Both the position numbers and the translations under genes were made by a program. Positions 8,462 to 16,902 of a stretch of DNA of 64,000 bases are shown here, in pieces. This stretch comes from Marinoscillum luteum (GTDB lineage: Bacteria > Bacteroidota > Bacteroidia > Cytophagales > Cyclobacteriaceae), in assembly GCF_044005705.1 (NCBI RefSeq), contig NZ_JBIPKE010000019.1:434001-498000 (forward strand). Reading direction: 5' to 3'. The notes under the pieces were generated by a model. The model ran no database searches and was not told where the DNA came from. It saw nothing but the letters and a program-made list of their open reading frames with translations. How positions within the stretch are numbered: position 1 is the stretch's first letter; each line of letters opens with the position of its first letter.

Positions 8462-9350
8462 ATGCCTTCCTCTTACTGGAATTGGCCACATACACTCCTG
8501 CCAAAATAGCGACTATGCCGAGTATATGACTCAATAGAAGCACCTCGCCATCCAGCACTCCCCACATCACTGCCACGATGGGAATGATATAAGTCACCGA
8601 AGAGGTAAAAACAGGATCGGTGAGATTCACCAGTTTATTGAAAATAATCAATGCAATGGCCGTGCCTACCACTCCAAGTGTGAGGATATAGCCAGTAGCC
8701 TCCAGTACACCCTCCACCTCCATCACCCTAGTGGGGAAATCTGAAAAGAACACAAGCTGCACAGCAGCGATCGGCCCCACAAAAGCCAGCGATATGCTGG
8801 TGATGGTCATAGACCTAAGCTCCTGCAGGTGATACTTGATGATGTTGAGATTGAGTGCATACATGATCGTGGCCAGCACCACAAAAAATGCATAAAAATT
8901 GAAATTGGATAGCTCACCTCCCGAGCCGGCCATGACCAGTGTGGCAGCGCCCAAAAAACCCACGAATACTCCCACAAATACCCGCGGAGACTGCTGCTGC
9001 TTATAGACAAATAAGCCCACCAGCATGGTGAATATGGGTGTCATGGCATTGAGCACTCCGGTGATCGAACTTTCTAGTCGGGTCTGAGCTATGGCAAATA
9101 AAAATGCAGGAATAAAACTCCCGAGAAAGCCAATGGACACCAGATACTTGACCTGATGTCTCTTGACCTTTTTCAGGTTTCGAATCACAAAGGGCAGTAA
9201 AAAAATAGATGCAAAGAGGATTCTCAGAGAGCCCACTTCAAAAGGAGTGAGTCCCAAAAGGCCCTTCTTGATCAGGATAAAGGAGCTTCCCCATATCAAG
9301 GATAGGGCAAGCAAAAGGCTCCAGGCCTTTACGGTTGGTTTTTGGGTCAT
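8460..9350 (-). CDS. EamA/DMT-family transporter
   Basis: 296 residues, almost wholly hydrophobic, with about ten transmembrane segments arranged as two EamA repeats. The first repeat opens with LLALSLIWGSSFILIKKGL and GLTPFEVGSLRIL, typical of the drug/metabolite transporter superfamily; the second repeat has YALNLNIIKYHLQ and ends with a late SSVTYIIPIVAVMWG. Inner-membrane export of a small metabolite is likely, but the substrate cannot be told from sequence. It lies 22 bases downstream of dusB on the same strand and is probably cotranscribed with it. Confidence 0.9.
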   Translation of the reverse strand: MTQKPTVKAWSLLLALSLIWGSSFILIKKGLLGLTPFEVGSLRILFASIFLLPFVIRNLKKVKRHQVKYLVSIGFLGSFIPAFLFAIAQTRLESSITGVLNAMTPIFTMLVGLFVYKQQQSPRVFVGVFVGFLGAATLVMAGSGGELSNFNFYAFFVVLATIMYALNLNIIKYHLQELRSMTITSISLAFVGPIAAVQLVFFSDFPTRVMEVEGVLEATGYILTLGVVGTAIALIIFNKLVNLTDPVFTSSVTYIIPIVAVMWGVLDGEVLLLSHILGIVAILAGVYVANSSKRKA

Positions 9351-9372
9351 ATTGGGGTTGGGCTTTGGGGGG

Positions 9373-10365
9373 TCAGGCGATTATCGCCTCCTGAAATACT
9401 TCCGGAATTTCATCCAGAATGCTTTTCAACTCTTCAAATGAAGCAGACTCTACCAGACGTGTACGGTAGGGTTTGAAGTCCGGTATGCCTTTGAAATAGT
9501 TGGTGTAATGTCGCCGCATCTCGAAAATCCCTTTCAACTCACCTTTCCACTCTACAGAAAATTCCAGGTGTTTTTTGGCAACAGCTACCCGCTCGGTCAA
9601 AGTAGGTTTATCCAGGTGCTCTCCAGTAGCCATGAAGTGCTTGATCTCATTGAAAATCCATGGGTAACCAATGGCCGCTCTCCCGATCATGATTCCATCT
9701 ATGCCATACTTCTCCTTATACTCCAGGGCCTTCTCGGGACTGTCAATGTCGCCGTTCCCAAAAATGGGAATGTGTATATCGGGATGGTTTTTTACCTCCG
9801 CTATTTTGGTCCAGTCTGCTTCGCCCTTATACATCTGCTTTCGCGTACGACCATGAATGGTCAGCGCCTGAATGCCCACATCCTGCAGACGCTTGGCCAC
9901 CTCCACTATACGGATGGTGCTATCGTCCCAGCCCAGTCGGGTCTTCACCGTCACAGGTTTATTCACCGCTTTCACGATTTCGGCGGTCATTTCCTGCATC
10001 TTGGGGATATCCAGCAAAATACCCGCACCCGCTCCTTTACAGGCTACCTTTTTCACAGGACAGCCGTAGTTGATATCAATAATTTCTGGATTGGCCTCCT
10101 CGGCAATGGCAGCCGCCTGGCGCATGGAGTCAATTTTATCTCCAAAAATCTGAATGCCTATCGGCCGCTCGTAATCATAAATATCCAATTTCTCCACACT
10201 CTTGGCAGCATCTCTGATGAGCCCCTCCGAGGAGATGAATTCCGTATACATCAAATCCGCTCCGTTTTCCTTGCACACGGCACGGAATGGCGGATCGCTC
10301 ACATCCTCCATAGGTGCAAGCAACAGTGGGAATTCCCCGATTTCTAAGTTTCCTATTTTGACCAC
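9373..10365 (-). CDS. dusB: tRNA-dihydrouridine synthase, DusB type
   Basis: 330 residues. This FMN enzyme reduces uridines in the tRNA D-loop. Visible marks are the N-terminal barrel strand LLLAPMEDVSDPPFRA, DINYGCPVKKVACKGAGAG with the catalytic Cys in GCP, VKTRLGWDD, LTIHGRTRKQMYKGEADW, and the flavin-phosphate site FGNGDIDSP with GIMIGRAAIGYPWIF. Length and order match DusB/NifR3. It is divergent from the CPBP protease gene across only 38 bases, so the two promoters must overlap closely. Confidence 0.95.
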   Translation of the reverse strand: MVKIGNLEIGEFPLLLAPMEDVSDPPFRAVCKENGADLMYTEFISSEGLIRDAAKSVEKLDIYDYERPIGIQIFGDKIDSMRQAAAIAEEANPEIIDINYGCPVKKVACKGAGAGILLDIPKMQEMTAEIVKAVNKPVTVKTRLGWDDSTIRIVEVAKRLQDVGIQALTIHGRTRKQMYKGEADWTKIAEVKNHPDIHIPIFGNGDIDSPEKALEYKEKYGIDGIMIGRAAIGYPWIFNEIKHFMATGEHLDKPTLTERVAVAKKHLEFSVEWKGELKGIFEMRRHYTNYFKGIPDFKPYRTRLVESASFEELKSILDEIPEVFQEAIIA

Positions 10366-10403
10366 AGTCTTATGTCCAATTTTGCCGTAAATTTAGGGCA
10401 ATT

Positions 10404-11339
10404 ATGCAGAATATCCTGAAAAACACCGATGAGGGTGATTCCACCCCTTGGATGTTACTACTAATTTTGGGTGGTTATGTTTTAGCTGCCCTTTTTTTGT
10501 TTTCATTCATTGCCCAGGGGCTGATCATGCTCCTATTTAATTATGACGTACAGGAATCGCTAGGCATTCTCACCAACCCCTACGGGTCTGAAAGTGCCAA
10601 ATTACCCCTGATGATTATTCAGGCAGTAACCTCCATAGGTGCCTTCATCGTGGTGCCTCTTTTCTTCATCAAAGTCAACCTAAAAGGGCGGTACGCTCCG
10701 TTCTTCAATTTTCCAGAGCAGGCGCTTCGCCCCATACTGATGACAGTGGTGATCCTTTTTTGCTTTATGGTGGCCAATAGTGTGGTTATAGAGTGGAATC
10801 AGAATGTGGATATGCCCGACATCTTTTCGTGGTTTGAAAACTGGGCGCAGAGTAAAGAAGCACAGCTGGAAAAACTCACCGAATACCTGACTACATTTTC
10901 TGGAATTCATGAATACCTGATCGCGCTGGTGGTCATCGCCCTGATACCTGCCGTGGGTGAAGAACTCCTTTTTCGCGGACTGATTCAAAATCTTTTCGGG
11001 AAGGCCTTCAACAATCCGCACGTGGCCATATGGTTATCGGCCATTATTTTCGGTATTTTCCACTTTCAGTTTTACGGAGTGGTCCCCAGGGTTTTTCTTG
11101 GCGCACTCTTCGGCTATCTGTATTATTGGTCTGGCTACTTGTCACTGGCCATGGTAGGGCATTTTATCAATAACGGACTCACCCTGACGCTGCTCTATTT
11201 CAGTCAGATCAAATTCATCAATTATAATCCTGCAGAAACAGACTCTTCTCCGCCACTCTATGTGGTGGGAATCTTTTTTCTGGCTGGTGCGGTATTGCTA
11301 TATTTATTCAGAAATTTATTCCCTGAAAAAAATGCGTGA
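10404..11339 (+). CDS. CPBP-family intramembrane metalloprotease
   Basis: 311 residues, about eight membrane segments. The three CPBP (Abi) motifs are present: EELLFRG (Glu-Glu and Arg), FGIFHFQFYG (His) and GHFINN (His). This is the glutamate-type intramembrane protease family related to CAAX prenyl protease 2; in bacteria most members are of unknown substrate. The last eight bases overlap the next small gene, and the run CPBP-DUF2007-cdsA is chained by overlaps, which suggests one operon and a link to membrane maintenance. Confidence 0.9.
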   Translation: MQNILKNTDEGDSTPWMLLLILGGYVLAALFLFSFIAQGLIMLLFNYDVQESLGILTNPYGSESAKLPLMIIQAVTSIGAFIVVPLFFIKVNLKGRYAPFFNFPEQALRPILMTVVILFCFMVANSVVIEWNQNVDMPDIFSWFENWAQSKEAQLEKLTEYLTTFSGIHEYLIALVVIALIPAVGEELLFRGLIQNLFGKAFNNPHVAIWLSAIIFGIFHFQFYGVVPRVFLGALFGYLYYWSGYLSLAMVGHFINNGLTLTLLYFSQIKFINYNPAETDSSPPLYVVGIFFLAGAVLLYLFRNLFPEKNA

Positions 11340-11538
11340 TTGGCAATGCGTGTACCGTGACTCCCTGGAATACCGGGCGGAAATCGTAAAAGCAGTGCTG
11401 GAAGATCAGGAAATGAGTCCTGTGGTGTTGAACAAAAAAGATTCTGCATATCAATTCGGTACATTTGAAGTTTTGGTGGCCCCGGAATACATCATCAAAG
11501 CAATAAAAATTATAAACGACGAAATCAAATTTGAATAA
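11332..11538 (+). CDS. DUF2007 small protein
   Basis: 68 residues. The pattern WQCVYRDSLEYRAEIVKAVL, then MSPVVLNKKDSAY, then FEVLVAPEYIIKAI is that of DUF2007, a PII-like alpha/beta fold annotated as putative signal-transducing protein. ATG at 11332 is preferred over upstream in-frame starts because earlier codons lie inside the CPBP gene and encode out-of-family residues. It overlaps the CPBP stop by 8 bases and the cdsA start by 8 bases, so it is tightly coupled to both. No experimental function is known to me. Confidence 0.85.
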   Translation: MRDWQCVYRDSLEYRAEIVKAVLEDQEMSPVVLNKKDSAYQFGTFEVLVAPEYIIKAIKIINDEIKFE

Positions 11539-12349
11539 ATTCTCCGACCTCTACCAGCGCATCATTTCTGCTACAGCAGGTGCAGCGATCATTGTTTCTT
11601 CCCTTATCATCGGCGAGTGGGCCTACTTTGTAGTATTTCTCACCATTTCGTTGCTGGCCCAGTGGGAGTTTTACCGCCTCATCAAACTCCAGAGCTATCT
11701 GCCCATCAGGCTACTGGGAGTGGCTATAGGAGGTGGGCTTTTCATTTTGTCCTTCTTTGTGGCCCGTGGCTCGCTCAACTCCAATTTTTACTTTATCATT
11801 TTCCCGATCGCCTCCCTGATCTTTTTGATCAAACTATATAAGAAAAATGACAACAACCCATTCCTGAACATTGCACTCTTCTATCTTGGCCTGACCTATG
11901 TGGCTCTGCCTTTTGCCCTCATGAATGTCGTGGTACATTACCACGGCTGGTACAGTTATGAGATATTACTGGGCCTCATGCTAATTATCTGGGCCAGTGA
12001 TACAGGTGCCTACTTTGCCGGAATCCGTTTTGGCAAACGAAAACTTTTCGAGCGTATCTCCCCAAAAAAATCCTGGGAAGGGGCCATAGGCGGGGCACTG
12101 ACGGCCGTGGCATTTTCTATTGCCATCAGCAGATACAGCACTGGTCTGGCCATGTGGCAATGGATCATCGTCTCGCTCATAGTGGTCATCGCGGGCACTT
12201 ACGGTGACCTGGTGGAGTCCATGTTTAAGCGTACTATGCAAATCAAGGATTCGGGTACTTCCATACCCGGACATGGAGGCTTTCTGGACAGGTTTGACAG
12301 CCTCATTTTGGCCGTCCCGTTCATCGTTGTTTTCCTCAAACTTTTCTAG
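11531..12349 (+). CDS. cdsA: Phosphatidate cytidylyltransferase (CDP-diglyceride synthase)
   Basis: 272 residues, about eight membrane segments. It makes CDP-diacylglycerol from phosphatidic acid and CTP at the inner membrane, the branch point of phospholipid synthesis. The C-terminal signature is complete: SMFKRTMQIKDSGTSIPGHG followed by GFLDRFDS. The start is TTG, overlapping the DUF2007 stop; no in-frame ATG occurs nearby. With psd downstream, two steps of phosphatidylethanolamine synthesis are close together; pssA is not visible here. Confidence 0.95.
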   Translation: MNKFSDLYQRIISATAGAAIIVSSLIIGEWAYFVVFLTISLLAQWEFYRLIKLQSYLPIRLLGVAIGGGLFILSFFVARGSLNSNFYFIIFPIASLIFLIKLYKKNDNNPFLNIALFYLGLTYVALPFALMNVVVHYHGWYSYEILLGLMLIIWASDTGAYFAGIRFGKRKLFERISPKKSWEGAIGGALTAVAFSIAISRYSTGLAMWQWIIVSLIVVIAGTYGDLVESMFKRTMQIKDSGTSIPGHGGFLDRFDSLILAVPFIVVFLKLF

Positions 12350-12368
12350 TTAAATGTGGGGAAACGCG

Positions 12369-12376
12369 TAGCTTTG
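12369..12376 (+). promoter_or_regulatory. -7 promoter box for gdhA
   Basis: TAGCTTTG matches TAnnTTTG exactly. It lies 20 bases after the cdsA stop and 41 bases before the gdhA start, so gdhA-psd can be transcribed apart from cdsA. Confidence 0.6.
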
Positions 12377-12417
12377 CTGCCAAATAAACAATAACCCCAT
12401 TTAAATTATTAACAAGC

Positions 12418-13692
12418 ATGGCTTACATTGAACCGGCTCCTATTAAGGATAAAGGAAATCCTTTCGAGTCAATGATGTCAAGATTTCACATTGCAGCGCA
12501 ACACCTCGGCCTGGATGATGAAGTTTATAATGTATTAAAATCCCCCACCAAGCAAGTCATCGTATCACTGCCCATCACCATGGACAATGGATCTATCCAG
12601 GTATTTGAAGGCTATCGAGTGATTCATTCCAATATTCTGGGCCCTTCCAAAGGTGGGATCAGGTATGACATGGATGTGAACCTGGACGAAGTAAAAGCCC
12701 TGGCTGCATGGATGACCTGGAAATGTGCGGTGGTCGATATTCCGTATGGAGGTGCCAAAGGTGGCATCAAGTGCAACCCAAGAGCCATGTCTGCCGGAGA
12801 AGTGGAACGACTCACCCGATCATTCACGCAATCCATGTTGGAGATTTTCGGTCCCGACCGGGACATTCCGGCACCAGATATGGGTACCGGGCCAAGAGAA
12901 ATGGCCTGGCTGATGGACCACTATTCCAGAGCTCAGGGCATGACCGTCAACTCGGTTGTTACGGGTAAACCGCTGGTATTGGGTGGATCACTGGGCCGAA
13001 CAGAAGCTACTGGCCGGGGAGTAATGATCTCAGCCATGGCGGCTATGGAGAAGATGAAAATCAATCCATTCAAAGCTACCTGTGCCGTTCAGGGATTTGG
13101 TAATGTAGGCTCATGGGCGGCCATCCTGCTGGCAGAAAGAGGTGTTACTGTGGTATCAGTCTCTGACCTTTCGGGTGCTTACTATAACAAAGAAGGTATC
13201 AACATCAAGGAAGCCATCAATTACCGAAATGAAAACAACGGATCACTGGAAGGTTTTGCAGGTGCTGAAAAAATAGATCCGGATGAACTCTTGCTACTCG
13301 ATGTAGACGTGCTGGTGCCCGCTGCTGTGGAAGATGTAATCACTGAAAAAAATGCAGGCCAGATCAAGGCCAAGCTGATCGTGGAGGGAGCCAACGGCCC
13401 CACATCTGCCAAGGCTGACGCCATACTCAATGACAATGGCATCATGGCTGTGCCGGACATTCTGGCCAACGCCGGTGGGGTTACCGTCTCTTACTTTGAG
13501 TGGGTACAAAACAGGCTGGGTTACAAGTGGACCGCAGAGCGAGTCAACAGAAGGTCTGACAGAATTATGAAAACGGCCTTTGATAAAGTGTACGAGACAT
13601 CTCAACAATATAATGTTTCCTTGCGTATCGCTGCATATATTGTGGCCATAGACAAGGTGGCTAAAACCTATAAATACAGAGGAGGATTCTAA
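12418..13692 (+). CDS. gdhA: Glutamate dehydrogenase (Glu/Leu/Phe/Val family)
   Basis: 424 residues, the usual size of the hexameric NAD- or dual-specific bacterial type. It interconverts glutamate and 2-oxoglutarate plus ammonia. Visible motifs are KGGIRYDMDVNLDEVKALAA, the catalytic lysine region VDIPYGGAKGGI, DIPAPDMGTGPREMAWLMD with the catalytic Asp, and the Rossmann fingerprint VQGFGNVGSWAA. The C-terminus RIAAYIVAIDKVAKTYKYRG fits the family. Its stop overlaps the psd start (TAATG). Confidence 0.95.
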   Translation: MAYIEPAPIKDKGNPFESMMSRFHIAAQHLGLDDEVYNVLKSPTKQVIVSLPITMDNGSIQVFEGYRVIHSNILGPSKGGIRYDMDVNLDEVKALAAWMTWKCAVVDIPYGGAKGGIKCNPRAMSAGEVERLTRSFTQSMLEIFGPDRDIPAPDMGTGPREMAWLMDHYSRAQGMTVNSVVTGKPLVLGGSLGRTEATGRGVMISAMAAMEKMKINPFKATCAVQGFGNVGSWAAILLAERGVTVVSVSDLSGAYYNKEGINIKEAINYRNENNGSLEGFAGAEKIDPDELLLLDVDVLVPAAVEDVITEKNAGQIKAKLIVEGANGPTSAKADAILNDNGIMAVPDILANAGGVTVSYFEWVQNRLGYKWTAERVNRRSDRIMKTAFDKVYETSQQYNVSLRIAAYIVAIDKVAKTYKYRGGF

Positions 13693-14348
13693 TGAACATT
13701 CACAAAGAAGGATACAAGATCATACCCATTGCAGCCATTATTTTAGTGCTGCTTTATGCATTGCTTTATTGGCTCATCCCATTTCAGGTGGTGCAGATCA
13801 TGCTGGGCCTGGCAGCGGTTATTTTCTTCATCCTTGTGGTACGTTTCTTCAGAGATCCTGAGTTTCCAGTGGAGAAAAACCCTACACAAATCATCGCTCC
13901 GGCAGATGGAAAGGTGGTGGTAATAGAAGAGACCGAAGAGTCTGAGTATCTGAAAGACAAAAGAATTCAAGTATCGATCTTCATGTCGCCACTGAACGTG
14001 CATGTGAACAGGAGCCCGGTGGCAGGAGAAATCTCTTACTTCAAATATCACCCGGGTAAATTTCTGGTGGCGTGGCATCCCAAATCGAGCACAGACAATG
14101 AGCGCACTTCTATCGGGCTAAAGCTGGCCTCCGGAGTGGAGATCATGATGCGGCAGGTGGCGGGTGCTGTAGCCAGGAGGATTTGTTTTTATTCGGAAGC
14201 AGGAAAACCAGTAGAGCAAGGTGAGAAATTTGGCTTTATCCGTTTCGGTAGCCGAATAGACCTCTATCTTCCACTGGATGCCAAAATCAAAGTAAACATT
14301 GATGACATTTCTTACGGAGGCAAAACGGTCATTGCCGAACTGTCATAA
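13692..14348 (+). CDS. psd: Phosphatidylserine decarboxylase proenzyme, short form
   Basis: 218 residues. It converts phosphatidylserine to phosphatidylethanolamine at the inner membrane. Two N-terminal membrane segments (about 11-50) are followed by FFRDPEFP, IIAPADGKVV, IFMSPLNVHVNRSP, and the self-cleavage site FGSRIDLYLP, where the Ser of Gly-Ser becomes the pyruvoyl group. The length is that of the PSD-A short family. It is coupled to gdhA by a one-base overlap and ended by a perfect terminator. Confidence 0.95.
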   Translation: MNIHKEGYKIIPIAAIILVLLYALLYWLIPFQVVQIMLGLAAVIFFILVVRFFRDPEFPVEKNPTQIIAPADGKVVVIEETEESEYLKDKRIQVSIFMSPLNVHVNRSPVAGEISYFKYHPGKFLVAWHPKSSTDNERTSIGLKLASGVEIMMRQVAGAVARRICFYSEAGKPVEQGEKFGFIRFGSRIDLYLPLDAKIKVNIDDISYGGKTVIAELS

Positions 14349-14365
14349 TAGAGAAAAGAAGTCAC

Positions 14366-14401
14366 AAAAAAAAGGCCTGGTGATCACCAGGCCTTTTTTT
14401 T
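14366..14401. terminator. Perfect palindromic terminator after psd
   Basis: A8 run, an uninterrupted palindrome AGGCCTGGTGATCACCAGGC around the centre 14383/14384, and T9. It would work on both strands. Confidence 0.9.
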
Positions 14402-14496
14402 GGCGTTCCCTGTACCACCCGCGGGAGGATTGCAAATAGTTCTTTGATCCTTTTCTAAAAAAAATTAACTTCCGATTTCACAAAACCTAACCTTAA

Positions 14497-15081
14497 ATGA
14501 AGTTAACCATCCAACATCAGGAGTACTACTCCCGTGGAGAGCTCATCTTGCGCTCACTTTTTGGTGCGATTTACATCGCACTCCCACACCTCTTTCTCCT
14601 TATTTTCGTCAGTATCTGGGGAGCCATCTTACAGTTCATTGCCTGGTGGATTGTGCTTTTTACCGGAAAATACCCTCAAAGCTTTTTTGAGTTTCAGGTG
14701 GGTCTGTTGCAGTGGAACCTGCGACTGAATGCACGATTGATGAACCTTTCTGACGGGTACCCCGCTTTTGGCATCAATGCCTCCGACGAGTACACCTCTC
14801 TGGAAGTACCTTATCCTGAAAACATCAGCCGGGGATTGCTCCTGATCCGTGCGTTCTTTGGTTTTATTTATGTGCTTATCCCACATGGATTTATTCTTTA
14901 TTTCCGTACGCTCTGGGGAATTATCCTCTCTTTTCTCGCCTTTTGGGCCGTGCTTTTCACTGGTAAGTATCCGGAATCCTGGCATACCTTCAATGTGGAG
15001 ACATTGAGATGGAGCACCCGTGTGAGCTTATACATGGGCTTTATGGATGATCAGTATCCACCATTTTCCGGTAAGGAATAA
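14497..15081 (+). CDS. DUF4389 membrane protein with internal duplication
   Basis: 194 residues in two similar halves (about 13-75 and 107-170). Each half has RGxLxxRxxFGxIYxxxPH, a long hydrophobic stretch, and xWxVLFTGKYPxSxxxF, the signature of DUF4389. Each half supplies about two membrane segments. The function is unknown. It starts a short same-strand run (DUF4389, DUF4870-like, M48) after the psd terminator, with 12- and 8-base gaps. Confidence 0.85.
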   Translation: MKLTIQHQEYYSRGELILRSLFGAIYIALPHLFLLIFVSIWGAILQFIAWWIVLFTGKYPQSFFEFQVGLLQWNLRLNARLMNLSDGYPAFGINASDEYTSLEVPYPENISRGLLLIRAFFGFIYVLIPHGFILYFRTLWGIILSFLAFWAVLFTGKYPESWHTFNVETLRWSTRVSLYMGFMDDQYPPFSGKE

Positions 15082-15093
15082 TCACTCAGAAAC

Positions 15094-15627
15094 ATGACAA
15101 ATACGTCCGAAAAATACTACCCTATTGAACAGGTAGAGGATATCAGCATGAGGGATCGGGAAGATGCCATGGGGGCATACCTGATGATGTTTGCCGCTCT
15201 GGCGGCAGGCCTCCCTTTGCCTATTTTGAACCTCATCGCCGCGGTGATCTACTATTATGTAAACAAAGGCAAAAGCAGATTTGTGAAATTTCACGCTCTG
15301 CAATCCCTCTATTCGCAGATCCCCACCACTCTGATGAACGCAGGGTTGGTTTTTTGGACCTTCCGGATCATCTTCAATGAAGGGTCATTTCGCAGTAGTG
15401 ATGTGTTTATGGAGGGATTTGCTACCGTATCGGAGCTCTACTGGGGTTACCTGTGGGTGGTAGTGGCAGCCAATCTGCTGTATGTCATTTTCAGTCTGGT
15501 GGGAACCACAAAAGCCCGAAAAGGAAGGTTCTATTATTTCCTTTTCTTTGGCAAGCTGGCTTATCACTTTGCTTATCGCAAAGAGGAGTCTTCTGGCGCT
15601 CCCGTTCTCAATGAGCCTCCCAAATAA
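15094..15627 (+). CDS. DUF4870-like multi-pass membrane protein
   Basis: 177 residues, about four membrane segments. After a short hydrophilic head, the phrases LPILNLIAAVIYYYVNKGKS, RFVKFHALQSL and the later AYHFAYRKE resemble the DUF4870 (Tic20-like) family, where a conserved FHAxQ or similar follows the second helix. Family assignment is tentative. It sits between DUF4389 and M48 genes and is probably cotranscribed with them. Confidence 0.65.
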   Translation: MTNTSEKYYPIEQVEDISMRDREDAMGAYLMMFAALAAGLPLPILNLIAAVIYYYVNKGKSRFVKFHALQSLYSQIPTTLMNAGLVFWTFRIIFNEGSFRSSDVFMEGFATVSELYWGYLWVVVAANLLYVIFSLVGTTKARKGRFYYFLFFGKLAYHFAYRKEESSGAPVLNEPPK

Positions 15628-15635
15628 TTCAGCAA

Positions 15636-16421
15636 ATGATCAAAGGACTCTATAAGGAACTGCTCATCGTCATTGGGGCATTTCTCATTGGTTGGTTGGC
15701 TTTCACCCTGTTTAGGTGGGTGCCTGATGCCCCCGAACTGTCCGTGTCTGTGGAAACCGAGCAAGAGCTGGGAGACCTACTGGCCGACCAGGTGCTGCGT
15801 GAGTATGAAGCGGTAGAAAACGATACGGTGAGTGAAGCCATTCTGACTATCAAAAAGAGACTCCTGACGGCCATCGGTCCTACCAACTATGACTATCAGC
15901 TCCATGTGCTGAATGAACCGGAGGTGAACGCTTTTGCTACGATGGGTGGACATATCTTTATTTTCTCGGGAATCATCAGGCTCTCAGAGAACCCAGAGGA
16001 GCTGGCAGCAGTACTGGCCCATGAAATGGGTCATGTGGAAGAACGCCATGTTGTGAATAAAATCCTGAAGGATCTCGGTATCAATGTGGTCTTTTCCATC
16101 CTTACCGGAAGTGATCCGGTACTGGTAGGGGAAATAGCCAAAGCCACCATCTCCTCCTCATTTGACAGGACTCAGGAGACAAGTGCGGACCAGTTTGCCT
16201 TAAAGACACTGGAAGAAGCAGCCATCAGCCCCCGGTATGTTTCCACGATCTTTAGGCGACTGAAAGAAAAGTACGGAGAAGGTGACGACCGGCTGGATTT
16301 TCTGATGTCTCACCCCAATCTCAATAAGCGCATCAAGGAAGCACTAGAGTATCCACTGAAGGAAAACTTCGAAGCTGAGCCGATGAATATTGACTGGGAA
16401 CTGGTGAAGTCCGCACTATAA
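15636..16421 (+). CDS. M48-family metalloprotease
   Basis: 261 residues. An N-terminal membrane anchor (about 8-28) precedes the zinc motif HEMGH (His129, Glu130, His133); the third ligand is the Glu of QETSADQFAL, and SHPNLNKRI near the C-terminus completes the Ste24/BepA-like pattern. Such proteases act in the periplasm on misfolded envelope proteins. It lacks the TPR part of BepA. The stop touches the stop of the convergent msrC with no spacer. Confidence 0.92.
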   Translation: MIKGLYKELLIVIGAFLIGWLAFTLFRWVPDAPELSVSVETEQELGDLLADQVLREYEAVENDTVSEAILTIKKRLLTAIGPTNYDYQLHVLNEPEVNAFATMGGHIFIFSGIIRLSENPEELAAVLAHEMGHVEERHVVNKILKDLGINVVFSILTGSDPVLVGEIAKATISSSFDRTQETSADQFALKTLEEAAISPRYVSTIFRRLKEKYGEGDDRLDFLMSHPNLNKRIKEALEYPLKENFEAEPMNIDWELVKSAL

Positions 16422-16892
16422 TCAGAGCCTGGAAACCAATCTTTCGAGAAACTCCTGATCCACCTCGTCAAAAGTGTTTAGTTGATCACTGTCCACGTCC
16501 AGTACACCTATCACCGCACCGTCTTTGATCACAGGCACCACAATCTCTGATTTGCTATCAGAACTACAGGCGATATGTCCTGGAAACTGGTCTACATCAG
16601 GCACGATAATGGTTTGGCCAGTGGCCCAGCTTTGTCCACAAACCCCTTTGCCTTTGTTGATCCGTGTACAGGCGATGGGCCCCTGAAACGGAGCCAGCAC
16701 CAATTGATCATTTTTGACCAGGTAAAACCCCACCCAAAAGAAATCCATCCCATATTTGAGTGCTGCGGCGATATTGGCCAGGTTAGCAATCAAATCCTCC
16801 TCATCAGCAATGAGCGATTCTATCTGCGGTATGAGAGAAGCGTATTTTTCCCTCTTGTCAGTGGTATGGATAATGTTTAGTTCTTCTGCCAT
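16422..16892 (-). CDS. msrC: GAF-domain free methionine-(R)-sulfoxide reductase
   Basis: 156 residues, a single GAF domain. The three cysteines of the fRMsr family are present at Cys75 (IACTRI), Cys85 (GVCGQ) and Cys109 (HIACSSDSKSEIVVP), and the substrate-pocket acidic residues LDVDSD follow. It reduces the free R-epimer of methionine sulfoxide. It lies 10 bases downstream of ribD on the same strand, so the two may be cotranscribed. Confidence 0.92.
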   Translation of the reverse strand: MAEELNIIHTTDKREKYASLIPQIESLIADEEDLIANLANIAAALKYGMDFFWVGFYLVKNDQLVLAPFQGPIACTRINKGKGVCGQSWATGQTIIVPDVDQFPGHIACSSDSKSEIVVPVIKDGAVIGVLDVDSDQLNTFDEVDQEFLERLVSRL

Positions 16893-16902
16893 GGTAGCGC
16901 TT

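Noticed and set aside
9508..10347. 279-codon plus-strand ORF opposite dusB
   Set aside because: It is the antisense shadow of dusB, which has every family motif.
11260..11331. Upstream start for the DUF2007 gene
   Set aside because: Those codons overlap the CPBP gene and give residues outside the DUF2007 pattern; ATG 11332 fits.
13743..14078. Minus-strand ORF opposite psd
   Set aside because: It is antisense to conserved psd motifs and has no recognisable family.
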